A DNA stretch of 64,000 nucleotides from Limnohabitans sp. MORI2 (GCF_027925025.1 NZ_AP027058.1:992001-1056000), one strand, 5' to 3'. Positions 52,767 to 62,280 are shown, numbered from the stretch's first letter. Numbers and translations: made by a program. Notes: a model not told the origin generated them from the letters alone.

Positions 52767-54074
52767 TTAGCCTTCTAATGCCGTACAAACCTCGGCCAAA
52801 CTAGGGCGCTTGGCAGGGGTGTCGACCAAGCACTGATGCGCCAGTGCTTTGAGTTGAATCACACTGGCTTGCTGTGCATCGCACTGCGCAGCTAACTCTT
52901 CGAGCAAGCAACCCAGAGCGCGGACTTCGAGCTTTTCTAAACCGCTGGCAAGTACTGCATCGTTCACATCGAAGAACGCGGCAGCGCCAAAGTCACTCAG
53001 CAGCGCATCGCCCTCTGGCGTGTGCAAGATGTTGTGCGCATACAAGTCGCCATGCAAGATGCCACGTGTGTGCAAATGATGCGCCGCTGCCGCTATGCCT
53101 TTGGCGATGCGTTGTGTGGCAGACCAGCTCAAGCGTTTGTGGGGTGCATACACATCGCGCGTGCAGCTTTCAAGACTGGGTGGCCCCGCGAGGTTGCCAA
53201 ACTCAGGTGCAATCAGTGGCATGACCAACGCTTGCTGCCCATCAGGATGCGCCGTCACACGTGCCATGGCTGACAGCACGTGTGGGTGTGTGCCTGCATG
53301 CATGCAGGCGGCCATTTCGCAACCGGGCAAACCATCGCTGGTGACAGCACCTTTGAAGAGTTTGACGGCAACAGCTTGTTCGCCTTCTTCTGTGTGCAAC
53401 TGCGCTTGATGAATCACGCCTGATGCACCTTCGCCTAGCTGCTGCTGAACTTGCAAGCGCTGCCATGCAATTTGCGGGGTGGGGGCGTTGGTCAAGGCTT
53501 GTGTTTCAAGCGCTTGCGTGAAAGGGTTGCCCGCAAAAGCCAGCCAAGTTAGGCGAGGCATGTGCAGCAACCAATTGGGTAGTTCAGTCAATTGGTTGGC
53601 CGAAATGCGCAGCAACTCTAAGCGCGTGCACTGGGCCAACTCGGGCGGCAAGTTGCTCAGCTGGTTACCCGCCAGCATGAGCTTTTGCATCTGCGTGCAT
53701 TGCCCAATTTCTGCAGGCAGTTTCGTGAGTGCGTTGTCAGTCAAGATGAGCCAGCGCAACAGCGGCGGCAACGCCTTGGGAGGCACATGCGTGATGCGGT
53801 TGGCTTTGAAGCCCACCATGCTCAACTGCGCACACTGGCCCAACACCTCGGGCAGTTCGGTGAACGGGTTGTCGGAGCAAAAAATCACGCGCAGCTTGTG
53901 CAGGCGTGGCAAGTCATCGGGTAGGGCGCTGAGTTGGTTGCCAGATAAATCTAAGATTTCCAGCGAGTCGGCCAGCTCGAAAATTTCACACGGAAATTCG
54001 GTCAAGCCGCAGCGCAGTTGTAGGCGCTGAATGCCTGTGAGTTCGCCACTGCGCAGTTGTTCCAGTGTGTGCAT
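52767..54074 (-). CDS. Leucine-rich repeat protein kinase
   Basis: A 435-residue fusion. Residues 10-195 hold about eight leucine-rich repeats (LEILDLSGNQLSALPDDLP, LMLAGNQLSNLPPELAQC). Residues 213-435 are a Ser/Thr kinase: GEGASGVIHQA (glycine loop), VAVKLFKG (Lys), GILHGDLYAHNIL (HGD in place of HRD) and DFGAAAFF. All key catalytic residues are present. No signal peptide, so cytoplasmic. Substrate unknown. Transcribed in the same direction as chrA, one base downstream of its stop region. Confidence 0.9.
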   Translation of the reverse strand: MHTLEQLRSGELTGIQRLQLRCGLTEFPCEIFELADSLEILDLSGNQLSALPDDLPRLHKLRVIFCSDNPFTELPEVLGQCAQLSMVGFKANRITHVPPKALPPLLRWLILTDNALTKLPAEIGQCTQMQKLMLAGNQLSNLPPELAQCTRLELLRISANQLTELPNWLLHMPRLTWLAFAGNPFTQALETQALTNAPTPQIAWQRLQVQQQLGEGASGVIHQAQLHTEEGEQAVAVKLFKGAVTSDGLPGCEMAACMHAGTHPHVLSAMARVTAHPDGQQALVMPLIAPEFGNLAGPPSLESCTRDVYAPHKRLSWSATQRIAKGIAAAAHHLHTRGILHGDLYAHNILHTPEGDALLSDFGAAAFFDVNDAVLASGLEKLEVRALGCLLEELAAQCDAQQASVIQLKALAHQCLVDTPAKRPSLAEVCTALEG

Positions 54075-54075
54075 A

Positions 54076-55425
54076 TCAAAGTGGAATGAGCTTCACAGTC
54101 AAACCCACCAAGGCGCACACGCCAATGGTTTCCATCACGCTGCGCTTGTATTTGAAAAGCATCACGGCAGCACCCACAGCAATCAGGGCCGAGCGCACAT
54201 TAAATGCTCCGTCAAATCCTTGGGGCCACAGCAGGTGATAGCCAAAGAACAAGGCGAGGTTGATGACCACGCCCACCACAGCAGCGGTGATGGCAGTGAG
54301 TGGCGCAGTGAACTTGAGGTTGCGGTGCGTGCTCTCCACCAACGGGCCACCGGCCAAGATGAAGATGAACGACGGCAAAAACGTGAACCACGTCACCAAG
54401 CAAGCGGCCAATGCACCCGCGGCAAACAAGCTCTCAGGCCCCAGCAACGCTTTGACATAGCCGCCGATAAAAGCCACAAATGCCACCACCATGATGAGCG
54501 GACCAGGTGTGGTTTCGCCCAAGGCCAAGCCATCCATCATTTGCGTGGGCGTCACCCAGCCGTATTGACTGACTGCGCCTTGGTACACATAGGGCAGCAC
54601 GGCATACGCGCCGCCAAAGGTGAGCAACGCCGCTTTGGTGAAGAACCAACCCATTTGCGTGAAGCTGTGTTCCCACCCAAACACGGCGCACAACACACCC
54701 ATGGGCACGGCCCACAATACGGCACCGGCCAACAACACTTGCATCAAACCTGCGTAGCTGAAATGCGCGTGTGCAGGTGTGGGTGTGTGGTCATCAATCA
54801 AGGCTGGGCCGTACGAAGCGTTGGAGGCACCATGCCCACCGCCGGTTTGAAATGTGTGTGGCGAGATACGTCCACCGATATACCCCACCGCCGCTGCAAA
54901 GCCCACGATGAACGGGAAGGGCACATCCAGCGCAAAGATGGCCACAAACGAAGCGGCGGCAATCGCCCACAACACGTTGTTTTTCAACGCACGCGAGCCA
55001 ATGCGATGTGCCGCTTGCACCACGATGGCGGTGACCGCAGGCTTGATACCAAAGAACAAACCCGCCACCCAAGGCACATCGCCAAACGCGATGTACACCC
55101 AAGACAGCGCGATGAGGATGAGCAGTGACGGCAACACAAACAAAGCCCCCGCCACCACGCCGCCCCAACGCTTGTGCATGAGCCAGCCGATGTAGGTGAC
55201 GAGTTGTTGAGCTTCAGGCCCTGGCAACACCATGCAGTAGTTGAGTGCGTGCAAAAAGCGTCGCTCAGACAACCAGCGGCGACGCTCCACCAACTCTTCG
55301 TGAAGGATGGCAATTTGCCCTGCAGGCCCACCAAAGCTGATGAAACCGAGTTTGAGCCAAAACCAAAACGCTTGGGCAAGGCTCACTTCTGATGGGGCGG
55401 TGTGTTCTGTAGTCGTGTGTGTCAT
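54076..55425 (-). CDS. chrA: Chromate transporter, long chain type
   Basis: A 449-residue inner membrane protein with two homologous halves: FISFGGPAGQIAILHEEL near residue 28 and ALLTFGGAYAVLPYVYQGA near 260, and the conserved LPGPEAQQLVTYIGW and GETTPGPLIMVVAFVAF. These match ChrA chromate efflux proteins. Twelve or so helices. ATG at 55425 is preferred to in-frame codons upstream that run into the mnmC gene. Confidence 0.93.
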   Translation of the reverse strand: MTHTTTEHTAPSEVSLAQAFWFWLKLGFISFGGPAGQIAILHEELVERRRWLSERRFLHALNYCMVLPGPEAQQLVTYIGWLMHKRWGGVVAGALFVLPSLLILIALSWVYIAFGDVPWVAGLFFGIKPAVTAIVVQAAHRIGSRALKNNVLWAIAAASFVAIFALDVPFPFIVGFAAAVGYIGGRISPHTFQTGGGHGASNASYGPALIDDHTPTPAHAHFSYAGLMQVLLAGAVLWAVPMGVLCAVFGWEHSFTQMGWFFTKAALLTFGGAYAVLPYVYQGAVSQYGWVTPTQMMDGLALGETTPGPLIMVVAFVAFIGGYVKALLGPESLFAAGALAACLVTWFTFLPSFIFILAGGPLVESTHRNLKFTAPLTAITAAVVGVVINLALFFGYHLLWPQGFDGAFNVRSALIAVGAAVMLFKYKRSVMETIGVCALVGLTVKLIPL

Positions 55426-55436
55426 GTGGTGTGTGT

Positions 55437-56990
55437 TCAGGCTTTGGGTTGAAAGCGTGTCGCATCTAAAAACTTCGCCAAGCGCGCTTCGATGGGCAGC
55501 GGCTCGCCGTGCCATTGTGCGGCCAACAATTCACCGCACAGCAAACCCAATGTGAGTCCACGCGAACCCATGGCGGCGTTCATGTACAAACCCTCAGGCG
55601 CGTCGGGCACACGGCCCGTCATGGGTAAACGGTCGTGCACGCCGCATCGCACTCCCGCCCAGCCATGCACGCGCGGGCTGTCGGTGCCCACAGTGGCAAA
55701 CAAAGGCGCGAGAGCCGCCGCTGTGTCTGGCTCTAAAGCCTGCAAGCGTTCTAAGTTTTCGGCGTGGTCGGCATCGAGCAAACGAGCATCACCATGGATG
55801 CGGTCATACGTGGCCCCCGTGTACCAAGCGGGGCCATTGGGCGAGCTGATGTTGTGCACAAAGCTGCCGTTGCCGTTCACCGGTGTGGCGGGCATGTGCG
55901 CGCCTGCAGGCACATCGGCCATCAAGCCCCAAGAGATTTGCCCGCGCAGCGGGTTGATGCGCGGTGCGCTGCCGTCAGTCGTGGCAGTGGCGATGAGCGC
56001 CGCAGAGCCTGGTCCGGCGGCTAACACCACGCGAGCAGATTCAGCAAGCACAGTGTGGCCTTGCAAGACTTGCCACTGACTGGGTGGGCTTGCTTCGTCT
56101 GTGATGCATTTCAACGCATCGACATGCGCGTTGCCTTGCCAGTGAATGTTGGGGTGATCTAGCAGCGCGCGCACCAATTGCACAGGCCTCAGCCATGCGC
56201 CATGTGGGTGCCAGTACGCATCGTCGGGTGCTGGCGGTGGGGCTTTGTGTGTCCAGTCGTTCGCGGTGTGTGCGTCTTCATGCAGCCAGCTCAAGGGCAC
56301 GCCACCGCGTCGGGTTTTGCCAGGCAGGCGGCGTTCGCGTACGCCGGTGCTGCCCCAGTCCACGCCCTCGACCAACAAGCGGCGCATGGTTTGCGCCATG
56401 TAGCGCAGGCCCGCACGCGAGAGGCGTGACACACCGCTGTCGTCATGTGAGGTGTGCGGGGCGACCACGCCCACAGGCAAGCCTGATGCACCAGCGGCAG
56501 GCGTGTCTCCGGCATCGAGGACCGTCACTTGCCAGCCGCGCTCGGCCAGCGCACGCGCTGTGCCTGCGCCCGCAATGCCAGCACCGATGACGGTGACCGT
56601 GCGATGGCTCAGCGCTGCTGTGTCGTGGGGTATGGGGCAAGGGCCAGTTGGGTGCGAACGCAGCACTTGTGCAAACTCGGGCCACGCATCGTGTGCGCCC
56701 ACGCACAGCGTGAGCAGTAAATGGGCATTGGGATCGTGTGCGTGTGTAAACCGCAAACGGTGCATTCCTGGCAACAAGCCCCAGCATTGCTCCGCCAGTT
56801 GTTGGGCCAAGGGTCGAAGTTCGGGGTGGTCTGCAGTGGCATGCAACACCGCATGGGCTTGCAGCGGTAGAGCCGTGTGTGCCACCACATGCAGGTGGGT
56901 CGGACGCTGTGCGTCTATGGCCCAGCTGTGCCATAACGCAAGAAAAGCCAGCTCGTCAAAGCTGGCTTGGGTGTGACACCAACTCGTCAC
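55437..56990 (-). CDS. mnmC: MnmC-like tRNA-modifying FAD oxidoreductase with decayed methyltransferase part
   Basis: A 517-residue protein. Residues 130-510 are the FAD-dependent MnmC oxidase (VTVIGAGIAGAGTARALAER, ASGLPVGVVAPH, NPLRGQISW, RCGVHDRLPMTG, MNAAMGSRGLTLGLL), which acts on the wobble uridine of some tRNAs. Residues 1-120 align by eye with part of the methyltransferase domain (LLPGMHRLRF, LLTLCVGAHDAW), but the SAM-binding glycine motif and the catalytic DAWFLDGF block are missing. GTG start without an obvious ribosome site. Confidence 0.85.
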   Translation of the reverse strand: MTSWCHTQASFDELAFLALWHSWAIDAQRPTHLHVVAHTALPLQAHAVLHATADHPELRPLAQQLAEQCWGLLPGMHRLRFTHAHDPNAHLLLTLCVGAHDAWPEFAQVLRSHPTGPCPIPHDTAALSHRTVTVIGAGIAGAGTARALAERGWQVTVLDAGDTPAAGASGLPVGVVAPHTSHDDSGVSRLSRAGLRYMAQTMRRLLVEGVDWGSTGVRERRLPGKTRRGGVPLSWLHEDAHTANDWTHKAPPPAPDDAYWHPHGAWLRPVQLVRALLDHPNIHWQGNAHVDALKCITDEASPPSQWQVLQGHTVLAESARVVLAAGPGSAALIATATTDGSAPRINPLRGQISWGLMADVPAGAHMPATPVNGNGSFVHNISSPNGPAWYTGATYDRIHGDARLLDADHAENLERLQALEPDTAAALAPLFATVGTDSPRVHGWAGVRCGVHDRLPMTGRVPDAPEGLYMNAAMGSRGLTLGLLCGELLAAQWHGEPLPIEARLAKFLDATRFQPKA

Positions 56991-56996
56991 GCGGTG

Positions 56997-57269
56997 TTAA
57001 GCGCTGGGCGGCACGTAGCCTTGCACAGCGTCAGCGCCGTCGCCAAAGAAGTGTTTTTCCATTTGGCGTTTCAAGTATTCACGGGCGCGTTGGTCGGCCA
57101 AGTTCAAACGGTTTTCGTTCACCAACATGGTTTGTTGTTTGATCCAATCGGCCCACGCTTGCTTGCTGACGCTTTCATAAATGCGTTTGCCCAATTCACC
57201 AGGGTAGGGTGGCAAATCGAGGCCCTCTGCTTCTGTGCCGAGTTTGATGCATTGAACGGTGCGTGACAT
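56997..57269 (-). CDS. yggX: YggX family Fe(II)-trafficking/oxidative damage protein
   Basis: A 90-residue protein matching YggX end to end: [39 protein letters not shown] and [19 protein letters not shown]. The single conserved Cys near residue 7 is present. It protects Fe-S enzymes and is cytoplasmic. Six bases separate it from the mnmC-like gene downstream. Confidence 0.96.
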   Translation of the reverse strand: MSRTVQCIKLGTEAEGLDLPPYPGELGKRIYESVSKQAWADWIKQQTMLVNENRLNLADQRAREYLKRQMEKHFFGDGADAVQGYVPPSA

Positions 57270-57324
57270 GTGTGTGATTCTTTGAGATGAGGGTTAAAAA
57301 CTTCAGCCAAGACTGTAGCAATAT

Positions 57325-59508
57325 TTAAATCACCTTGAAGTGATGTGTGCCATCGCGCCCCAGTTGTTCGACGAGGCCGAACTCCCAGTCGAGGTAGCCC
57401 TGCATGGCTTCCACGGGGTTGTCGGTGCCTTCGTAGGGTCGGCGGTAACGGTCGATGCGTTCGCAGCCCATTTGGCTGTCGCCACTTTTGAGGCCGTGTC
57501 CTGCAGCAGCCCATGCGGCGTTGCCGCCTTCGAGCCACACCACGTCGATGCCGTCTTTGACGAGTGCTTTGACTTCGTCCACCGCGTAGCGCGACACGCT
57601 GCCGTCTTGGCAGGTGAGCACATAGCGGTTGCCTTTGTGTGCGGTTTTCAGGCACTCGGGCAATTGCGTGCGCAGCGCCCACCACGCGTTTTGAATATGG
57701 CCTTTGACAAACTGTGCGCTGGTGCTGAAATCGAGCACCACGGTGTGGCTGTTGCGGTCAGACACCCAGGCCTTCACCTTGGCTACGTCGGTGCCTTTCA
57801 CCCCATGCGCGGTGTCGGGCAAGCGTGCAGTGGGCACGGTGGTGTCGTTGAATTGTTCAGGCTTTACCTCTTTGAGGGTGTAGACCTCCCAGCCCATTTG
57901 GGCGAGCCACGAGGCGCTCATGTTGGCGCGTGTGCCGTCGGTGTCGCACAGCACCAAGCGTGCGCCACGCACGGTGGCTTGGTGGTCGGTTTCTTGCACC
58001 AGTTGGCCACCGGGGGCACTGCGTGCGCCGGGCAAGTGGCCCGCGGCAAATTCTTCGGGCGTGCGCACATCAAAGAAGTAGGTGGTGCGTGTGGCGTCGG
58101 CGAGCATGGCTTGCAGCTCGTCCCAGTTCACGCGCTTGACGCCGGCGCGCATGGCCACGGCAAAGGCACTGGCGGCGGCTTTGGCTCGGGTGGCGTCGTC
58201 CACTTCGGGGAAGTGTTCGCTCGCGCCTTTGGCGAGTTCTTGGCCAGCCAAAGTCCAGCCAATCGTGCCGTTGCGCAGGGCGCTCACGGGGTTGGGAATG
58301 CCCGCGTTGATGAGCGACTGCGTACCAATGATGCTGCGGGTGCGCCCCGCGCAGTTGACGATGATGCGTGTGGAGACATTGGGCGCAAGCGCCCGCGCAC
58401 GCAACACCAGCTCGGCCCCTGGCACACTGATGCCGGTGGGAATGCTCATGGTTTGGTATTCGTCAAAACGGCGTGCGTCCATCACCACGACATCGGCTTT
58501 GGCGTCAATCAGCGCTTTGACTTCTTGGGCTGAGAGCGAGGGCGTGTGGCGTTTGGATTCGACCAACTCGCCAAACGATTTGCTGGGCACGTTCACGTCA
58601 CGAAACACTTCGCCGCCTGCGGCTTGCCAGCCTTTCAGACCACCGTCGAGCAAATGCACCTGGGTGTAGCCCATGCGCTTCAAGGTACGCGCGGCGCTCA
58701 AAGCAAAGCCTTCGCCGTTGTCGTACACGACCACGAAGGTGTCGAGGCGTGGAATGCGCCGCCATGCGTCGGCCTCCACTCGGCCCAGAGGAATATTGGC
58801 CGCAAACAGCGGGTGGCACTGGGCAAAGGGGTCTTCTTCGCGCACATCGAGAAGCGCGATTTCTTGGCGTTGCAAGAGGGTTTCGCGAATGCGGACGTAA
58901 GGAGCGAGGGGAAACTCAAGCGGTGCTTCAGCCTTGGCATTGCTGTAGCCTGAAATGAAATCTTTCACCGTGCCATCTTCATGGAACACATGGCGGCTGA
59001 CCTTGCCAATGTTGGCACCGTACACATGGATGCTGATGGAGACTTGGTCGCTCAGCGCGTTCCACACGCGGTGCACATCGCCGATGGTGGGTGAGACGGC
59101 TTCGACGTGGCCTGGGTCTAAGCGGCTTTGTTCGCCGCTGGGTTGCCATTGGCCTTGTGCTGTTTTGGCGAAGTGCTGACACAGCTCAGCGCCACGCAGC
59201 ATGCCGATCATGCCCCACACGGTGTGGTCGTGGATGGGCGTGGCTTGGCCGGGGCCCCACACAAAGCTCACCACCGAAAAACGGTCATCGGGGTCGGCGT
59301 AAAGCAAGAACTGTTGGTAACGCTCGGGGTTGGGCTGAGCGTATTCTTCTGGCAGCCAATCGTCGTTTGCCACCAATTCAGCCAACAGAGGTTTGCCACT
59401 CGCCAAAATGGCAGCTTCGTCGCTGGTGCTTTTGAGTAGGGCATCGAGCTGGGTGACGAAGTTGTGTAAACGGGGGGTATCGGCGAGCTGTGGAGTACGT
59501 AAAGTCAT
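57325..59508 (-). CDS. Thiol dioxygenase fused to four rhodanese domains
   Basis: A 727-residue fusion. Residues 30-190 are a cysteine-dioxygenase-type cupin (PIHDHTVWGMIGMLRGAEL and GDVHRVWNA give the iron-binding His residues). Four rhodanese modules follow. The first (LLDVREEDPF, FVVVYDNGEG) lacks the active Cys; the second (IIVNCAGRTRSI), third (RLVLCDTDGTRA) and fourth (YVLTCQDGSVSR) keep it. It could oxidise a thiol to a sulfinate and then handle the sulfur. Substrate may be cysteine or 3-mercaptopropionate. ATG at 59508. Confidence 0.9.
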   Translation of the reverse strand: MTLRTPQLADTPRLHNFVTQLDALLKSTSDEAAILASGKPLLAELVANDDWLPEEYAQPNPERYQQFLLYADPDDRFSVVSFVWGPGQATPIHDHTVWGMIGMLRGAELCQHFAKTAQGQWQPSGEQSRLDPGHVEAVSPTIGDVHRVWNALSDQVSISIHVYGANIGKVSRHVFHEDGTVKDFISGYSNAKAEAPLEFPLAPYVRIRETLLQRQEIALLDVREEDPFAQCHPLFAANIPLGRVEADAWRRIPRLDTFVVVYDNGEGFALSAARTLKRMGYTQVHLLDGGLKGWQAAGGEVFRDVNVPSKSFGELVESKRHTPSLSAQEVKALIDAKADVVVMDARRFDEYQTMSIPTGISVPGAELVLRARALAPNVSTRIIVNCAGRTRSIIGTQSLINAGIPNPVSALRNGTIGWTLAGQELAKGASEHFPEVDDATRAKAAASAFAVAMRAGVKRVNWDELQAMLADATRTTYFFDVRTPEEFAAGHLPGARSAPGGQLVQETDHQATVRGARLVLCDTDGTRANMSASWLAQMGWEVYTLKEVKPEQFNDTTVPTARLPDTAHGVKGTDVAKVKAWVSDRNSHTVVLDFSTSAQFVKGHIQNAWWALRTQLPECLKTAHKGNRYVLTCQDGSVSRYAVDEVKALVKDGIDVVWLEGGNAAWAAAGHGLKSGDSQMGCERIDRYRRPYEGTDNPVEAMQGYLDWEFGLVEQLGRDGTHHFKVI

Positions 59509-59593
59509 GGCTTGTCTCTGGTTTTTTGGCTTTTCGGCCAAGACCTCCATTGTTTCACAGCGACAATCGAACTCAGCCCCCTTGGAGACAGTT

Positions 59594-60181
59594 GTGCTTG
59601 TAAATTTTTTGGATCATCCCCGTCGTATTTGGTTGTTCATCTTGCTGACTTGTGCTGGCTTGCTGTCGTTTGGCATGTACTTGCAGCATGTGGTGGGCTT
59701 GGTGCCGTGCCCCATGTGCATCGTGCAACGCTATGTGATGGTGCTCATGGCCTTAGTGGCTGTGCTAGGTGCTGGCTTGTCTGGGCGCAAGACGGCGCTG
59801 ATTGCAGGCAGCTGGCTGGTGTTGTTGGCTGGTGGTGGCGCGTATGTTGCGGCACGCCAAACTTGGCTGCAGTGGTACCCGCCCGAGGTGGTCTCGTGCG
59901 GCCGCGACTTCTACGGCATGATTGAAACCTTTCCGTTGCAACGCGCTATTCCGATGATTTTCAAAGGCGGTGGCGATTGCTCCAAAGTGGACTGGACTTT
60001 CTTGGGCGGGTCGATTGCCAACTGGTCGTTCGTCGCATTTGTCGGCTTGGGTTTGTTGGCCTTGGCCACTGTCGTGCGTGTGTTGCAAAAGCCTGTTTCG
60101 GATGACATTGACTTGAATGATGACGAACCAGTAGATGCAAAGGTAGAGGTCAAAAAGGACGATAAATTCCTAGGCATTTGA
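59594..60181 (+). CDS. dsbB: Disulfide bond formation protein B
   Basis: A 195-residue inner membrane protein with four helices, the quinone-side pair CPMC at 39-42 and the periplasmic pair C102 (VVSCGRDF) and C129 (GGDCSKVDW). It reoxidises DsbA. GTG at 59594 is preferred because GGAG lies six bases upstream; longer in-frame forms lack one. The C-terminal tail is acidic then basic, longer than in E. coli. Confidence 0.93.
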   Translation: MLVNFLDHPRRIWLFILLTCAGLLSFGMYLQHVVGLVPCPMCIVQRYVMVLMALVAVLGAGLSGRKTALIAGSWLVLLAGGGAYVAARQTWLQWYPPEVVSCGRDFYGMIETFPLQRAIPMIFKGGGDCSKVDWTFLGGSIANWSFVAFVGLGLLALATVVRVLQKPVSDDIDLNDDEPVDAKVEVKKDDKFLGI

Positions 60182-60232
60182 GATTTATAATTAAAATTAA
60201 TTAATAAAATCGCATGCCACAAGGAGTTTTTT

Positions 60233-60787
60233 ATGCGTACGGTTTGTACATTGTTCCTTGTATCGCTATTGTCAGCATGCATGTCGACGCGCCCAAAGAA
60301 CGACTTGGGATTTAGCGAAGTCAAGAAAATATCAAATTTAGATGGCTGTTATTTAAATTTGGCAGAAACTGGAAAAAACGTTGGTAAGAAATACCTGAGT
60401 TCAATTGTTTTTCCAAACTCTAAATTGGTTCATGACACGGTTGAAGCAATTGATGTGAAGTCGGCAGGACGCAGCTTTATTGTTAAGGCTATCGCCCAAG
60501 AAAAAGTCATTCATCAAGGGGAGTTTCTTGAAGGGAGAGATTTCATATTTAGTAATGGAACATTAACGATCACAAAAGCTTTTGGTTCAGGCTTATCTGA
60601 GCCCGGAAGTGTGTTTTTAGGTGTGGGAATGCAATCAACTACTCTTGGTGTTGATGCGTCTGGTGATGGTCGTGTTGTTGAGGACTTAAAGATCGCAGGA
60701 ACGGCATTTTTGATCATTCCTGTTGCTGCTAGTGGCACAGATGTGGTTCGTTACGTTAAAGCGCCTAATCGTTGTGGACTAAGCTGA
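60233..60787 (+). CDS. Hypothetical lipoprotein
   Basis: A 184-residue predicted lipoprotein: MRTVCTLFLVSLLSAC gives a lipobox at Cys16. No family recognised. The body is beta-rich looking (FIVKAIAQEKVIHQGEFLEG). AAGGAG precedes the ATG by about six bases. Base composition is clearly more AT-rich than its neighbours, hinting at recent acquisition or relaxed selection. It ends at the terminator shared with argA. Confidence 0.75.
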   Translation: MRTVCTLFLVSLLSACMSTRPKNDLGFSEVKKISNLDGCYLNLAETGKNVGKKYLSSIVFPNSKLVHDTVEAIDVKSAGRSFIVKAIAQEKVIHQGEFLEGRDFIFSNGTLTITKAFGSGLSEPGSVFLGVGMQSTTLGVDASGDGRVVEDLKIAGTAFLIIPVAASGTDVVRYVKAPNRCGLS

Positions 60788-60826
60788 AACAGCAACAGTG
60801 GTGGTCACTGTTTACTTATAAAAAAG

Positions 60827-60850
60827 AAACGGGGCTTTTCAGCCCCGTTT
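60827..60850. terminator. Bidirectional intrinsic terminator
   Basis: AAACGGGGCT and AGCCCCGTTT form a 10-bp stem with a 4-base loop between the convergent lipoprotein and argA genes. A run of A precedes the stem on the plus strand. Confidence 0.88.
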
Positions 60851-60854
60851 GTCA

Positions 60855-62201
60855 TTACAGCTTCTTCACCAAGACCAAGCTCTTACGGTCCCAGTTGTAT
60901 TTGCGCTTGCGCGCTTCGGGCAGCCAGTCGGGGTCGGCTTGCACAAAGCCGCGTTTTAAGAACCAGTGCTTGGTGCGTGTGGTCAGCACAAAAATGCTCT
61001 TGAGGCCTTTGTTGCGTGCGCGTTGTTCGATGCGCTTCAAGACTTTTTCGCCATCGCCTTGGCCTTGGGATTGGGGCGATACGGTGAGCGCGGCCATCTC
61101 GGCAGTTTCTGCTTCGGGATAGGGATAGAGTGCTGCACAGGCGAAGATCACGCCGTCATGTTCAATCACGGTGTATTGGCCCACATCTCGTTCGATCTCG
61201 TTGCGATCACGCTTGACCAACGTGCCATCATTTTCAAACGGCTCAATCAGTTGCAAGATGCCGCCAACGTCTTCGTGCGTGGCTTCGCGCAGCTCTTCGA
61301 GTTTTTCGTCCACCACCATGGTGCCGATGCCGTCATGCATGTACACCTCGAGCAGCAGCGAACCATCCACGGCGAACGGCAAGATGTGGCTGCGCTCCAC
61401 GCCGGTCTCGCAGGCCTTGACGCAATGTTGCAAGTAAAACGCAATGTCAGACGGGTTTGTGGTGTGGGGGAGTGTCTTGAGCAGTTGCTTGGCCGCATCC
61501 AAGGGCAGCTCTGTGTCGATGGGGTTGTCATCGCTGGCAGGCTCCAAGGGACGAATGCGAATGCCCGGTGTCTCGGTGACAAAAATCAGCTTGTCGGCTT
61601 GCAGCGCAGTAGCAACTGAGGTGGCGACTTCTTCCATCGTCAAATTGAACGCTTCGCCGGTGGGCGAGAAGCCAAACGGCGAGATGAGCACCATCGAACC
61701 TGCTGCCAAGGTTTGGGTGATGCCTGCCACATCCACCTTGCGCACCAGGCCTGAGTGTTGAAAGTCCACGCCGTCCAAGATGCCCACAGGGCGAGCGGTG
61801 ATGAAGTTGCCCGAAATCACGCGCACAGTAGCGCCCGCCATGGGGGTGTTAGGCAGTGCTTGGCTAAAGGCGGCTTCAATCTCAAAGCGCAGTTGGCCTG
61901 CGGCTTCTTGCGCGCAGTCGAGCGCCACGCCATCGGTGATGCGCATGCCGTGTGAATACTGCGGCACATGGCCTTTGGCGGCGAGTTGTTCGTTCACCTG
62001 TGGGCGAAACCCATGGACCAACACAATGCGCACACCCATGCTTTGGATGAGCGCCAAGTCTTGTGCCAAGTTGGGCAGTTTGCCTGCGGCAATGGCCTCG
62101 CCCGCGATGCCCACGACAAAGGTCTTGCCGCGATGCATGTGAATGTAGGGCGCGACCGAGCGAAACCAAGGCACAAAGGTGAAGTCAAAAACGGCAGACA
62201 T
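60855..62201 (-). CDS. argA: N-acetylglutamate synthase
   Basis: A 448-residue two-domain enzyme. Residues 1-290 form an amino acid kinase fold (FVVGIAGEAIAAGKLPNLAQ, IVLVHGFRPQVNEQLAA, MVLISPFGFSPTGEAFNLT). The C-terminal GNAT domain has LTVSPQSQGQGDGEKVL for acetyl-CoA binding. First step of arginine synthesis, probably inhibited by arginine. ATG at 62201 fits the family N-terminus; the frame stays open upstream across the divergent hrpA start. Confidence 0.95.
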   Translation of the reverse strand: MSAVFDFTFVPWFRSVAPYIHMHRGKTFVVGIAGEAIAAGKLPNLAQDLALIQSMGVRIVLVHGFRPQVNEQLAAKGHVPQYSHGMRITDGVALDCAQEAAGQLRFEIEAAFSQALPNTPMAGATVRVISGNFITARPVGILDGVDFQHSGLVRKVDVAGITQTLAAGSMVLISPFGFSPTGEAFNLTMEEVATSVATALQADKLIFVTETPGIRIRPLEPASDDNPIDTELPLDAAKQLLKTLPHTTNPSDIAFYLQHCVKACETGVERSHILPFAVDGSLLLEVYMHDGIGTMVVDEKLEELREATHEDVGGILQLIEPFENDGTLVKRDRNEIERDVGQYTVIEHDGVIFACAALYPYPEAETAEMAALTVSPQSQGQGDGEKVLKRIEQRARNKGLKSIFVLTTRTKHWFLKRGFVQADPDWLPEARKRKYNWDRKSLVLVKKL

Positions 62202-62280
62202 ATCGACGGGTTGGCGGCTGGTTTGCTGCGGGTAAAGGGTTCGGCGCCCAAGGAGAAGGGCGGGCAGGGATAATTGCGAA

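Noticed and set aside
57340..58533. Long open frame of about 397 codons antisense to the dioxygenase-rhodanese gene
   Set aside because: It mirrors the codon structure of a well-supported gene, has no recognisable domain and no ribosome site. Similar mirrors at 54031-55128 and 51482-52369 were rejected for the same reason.
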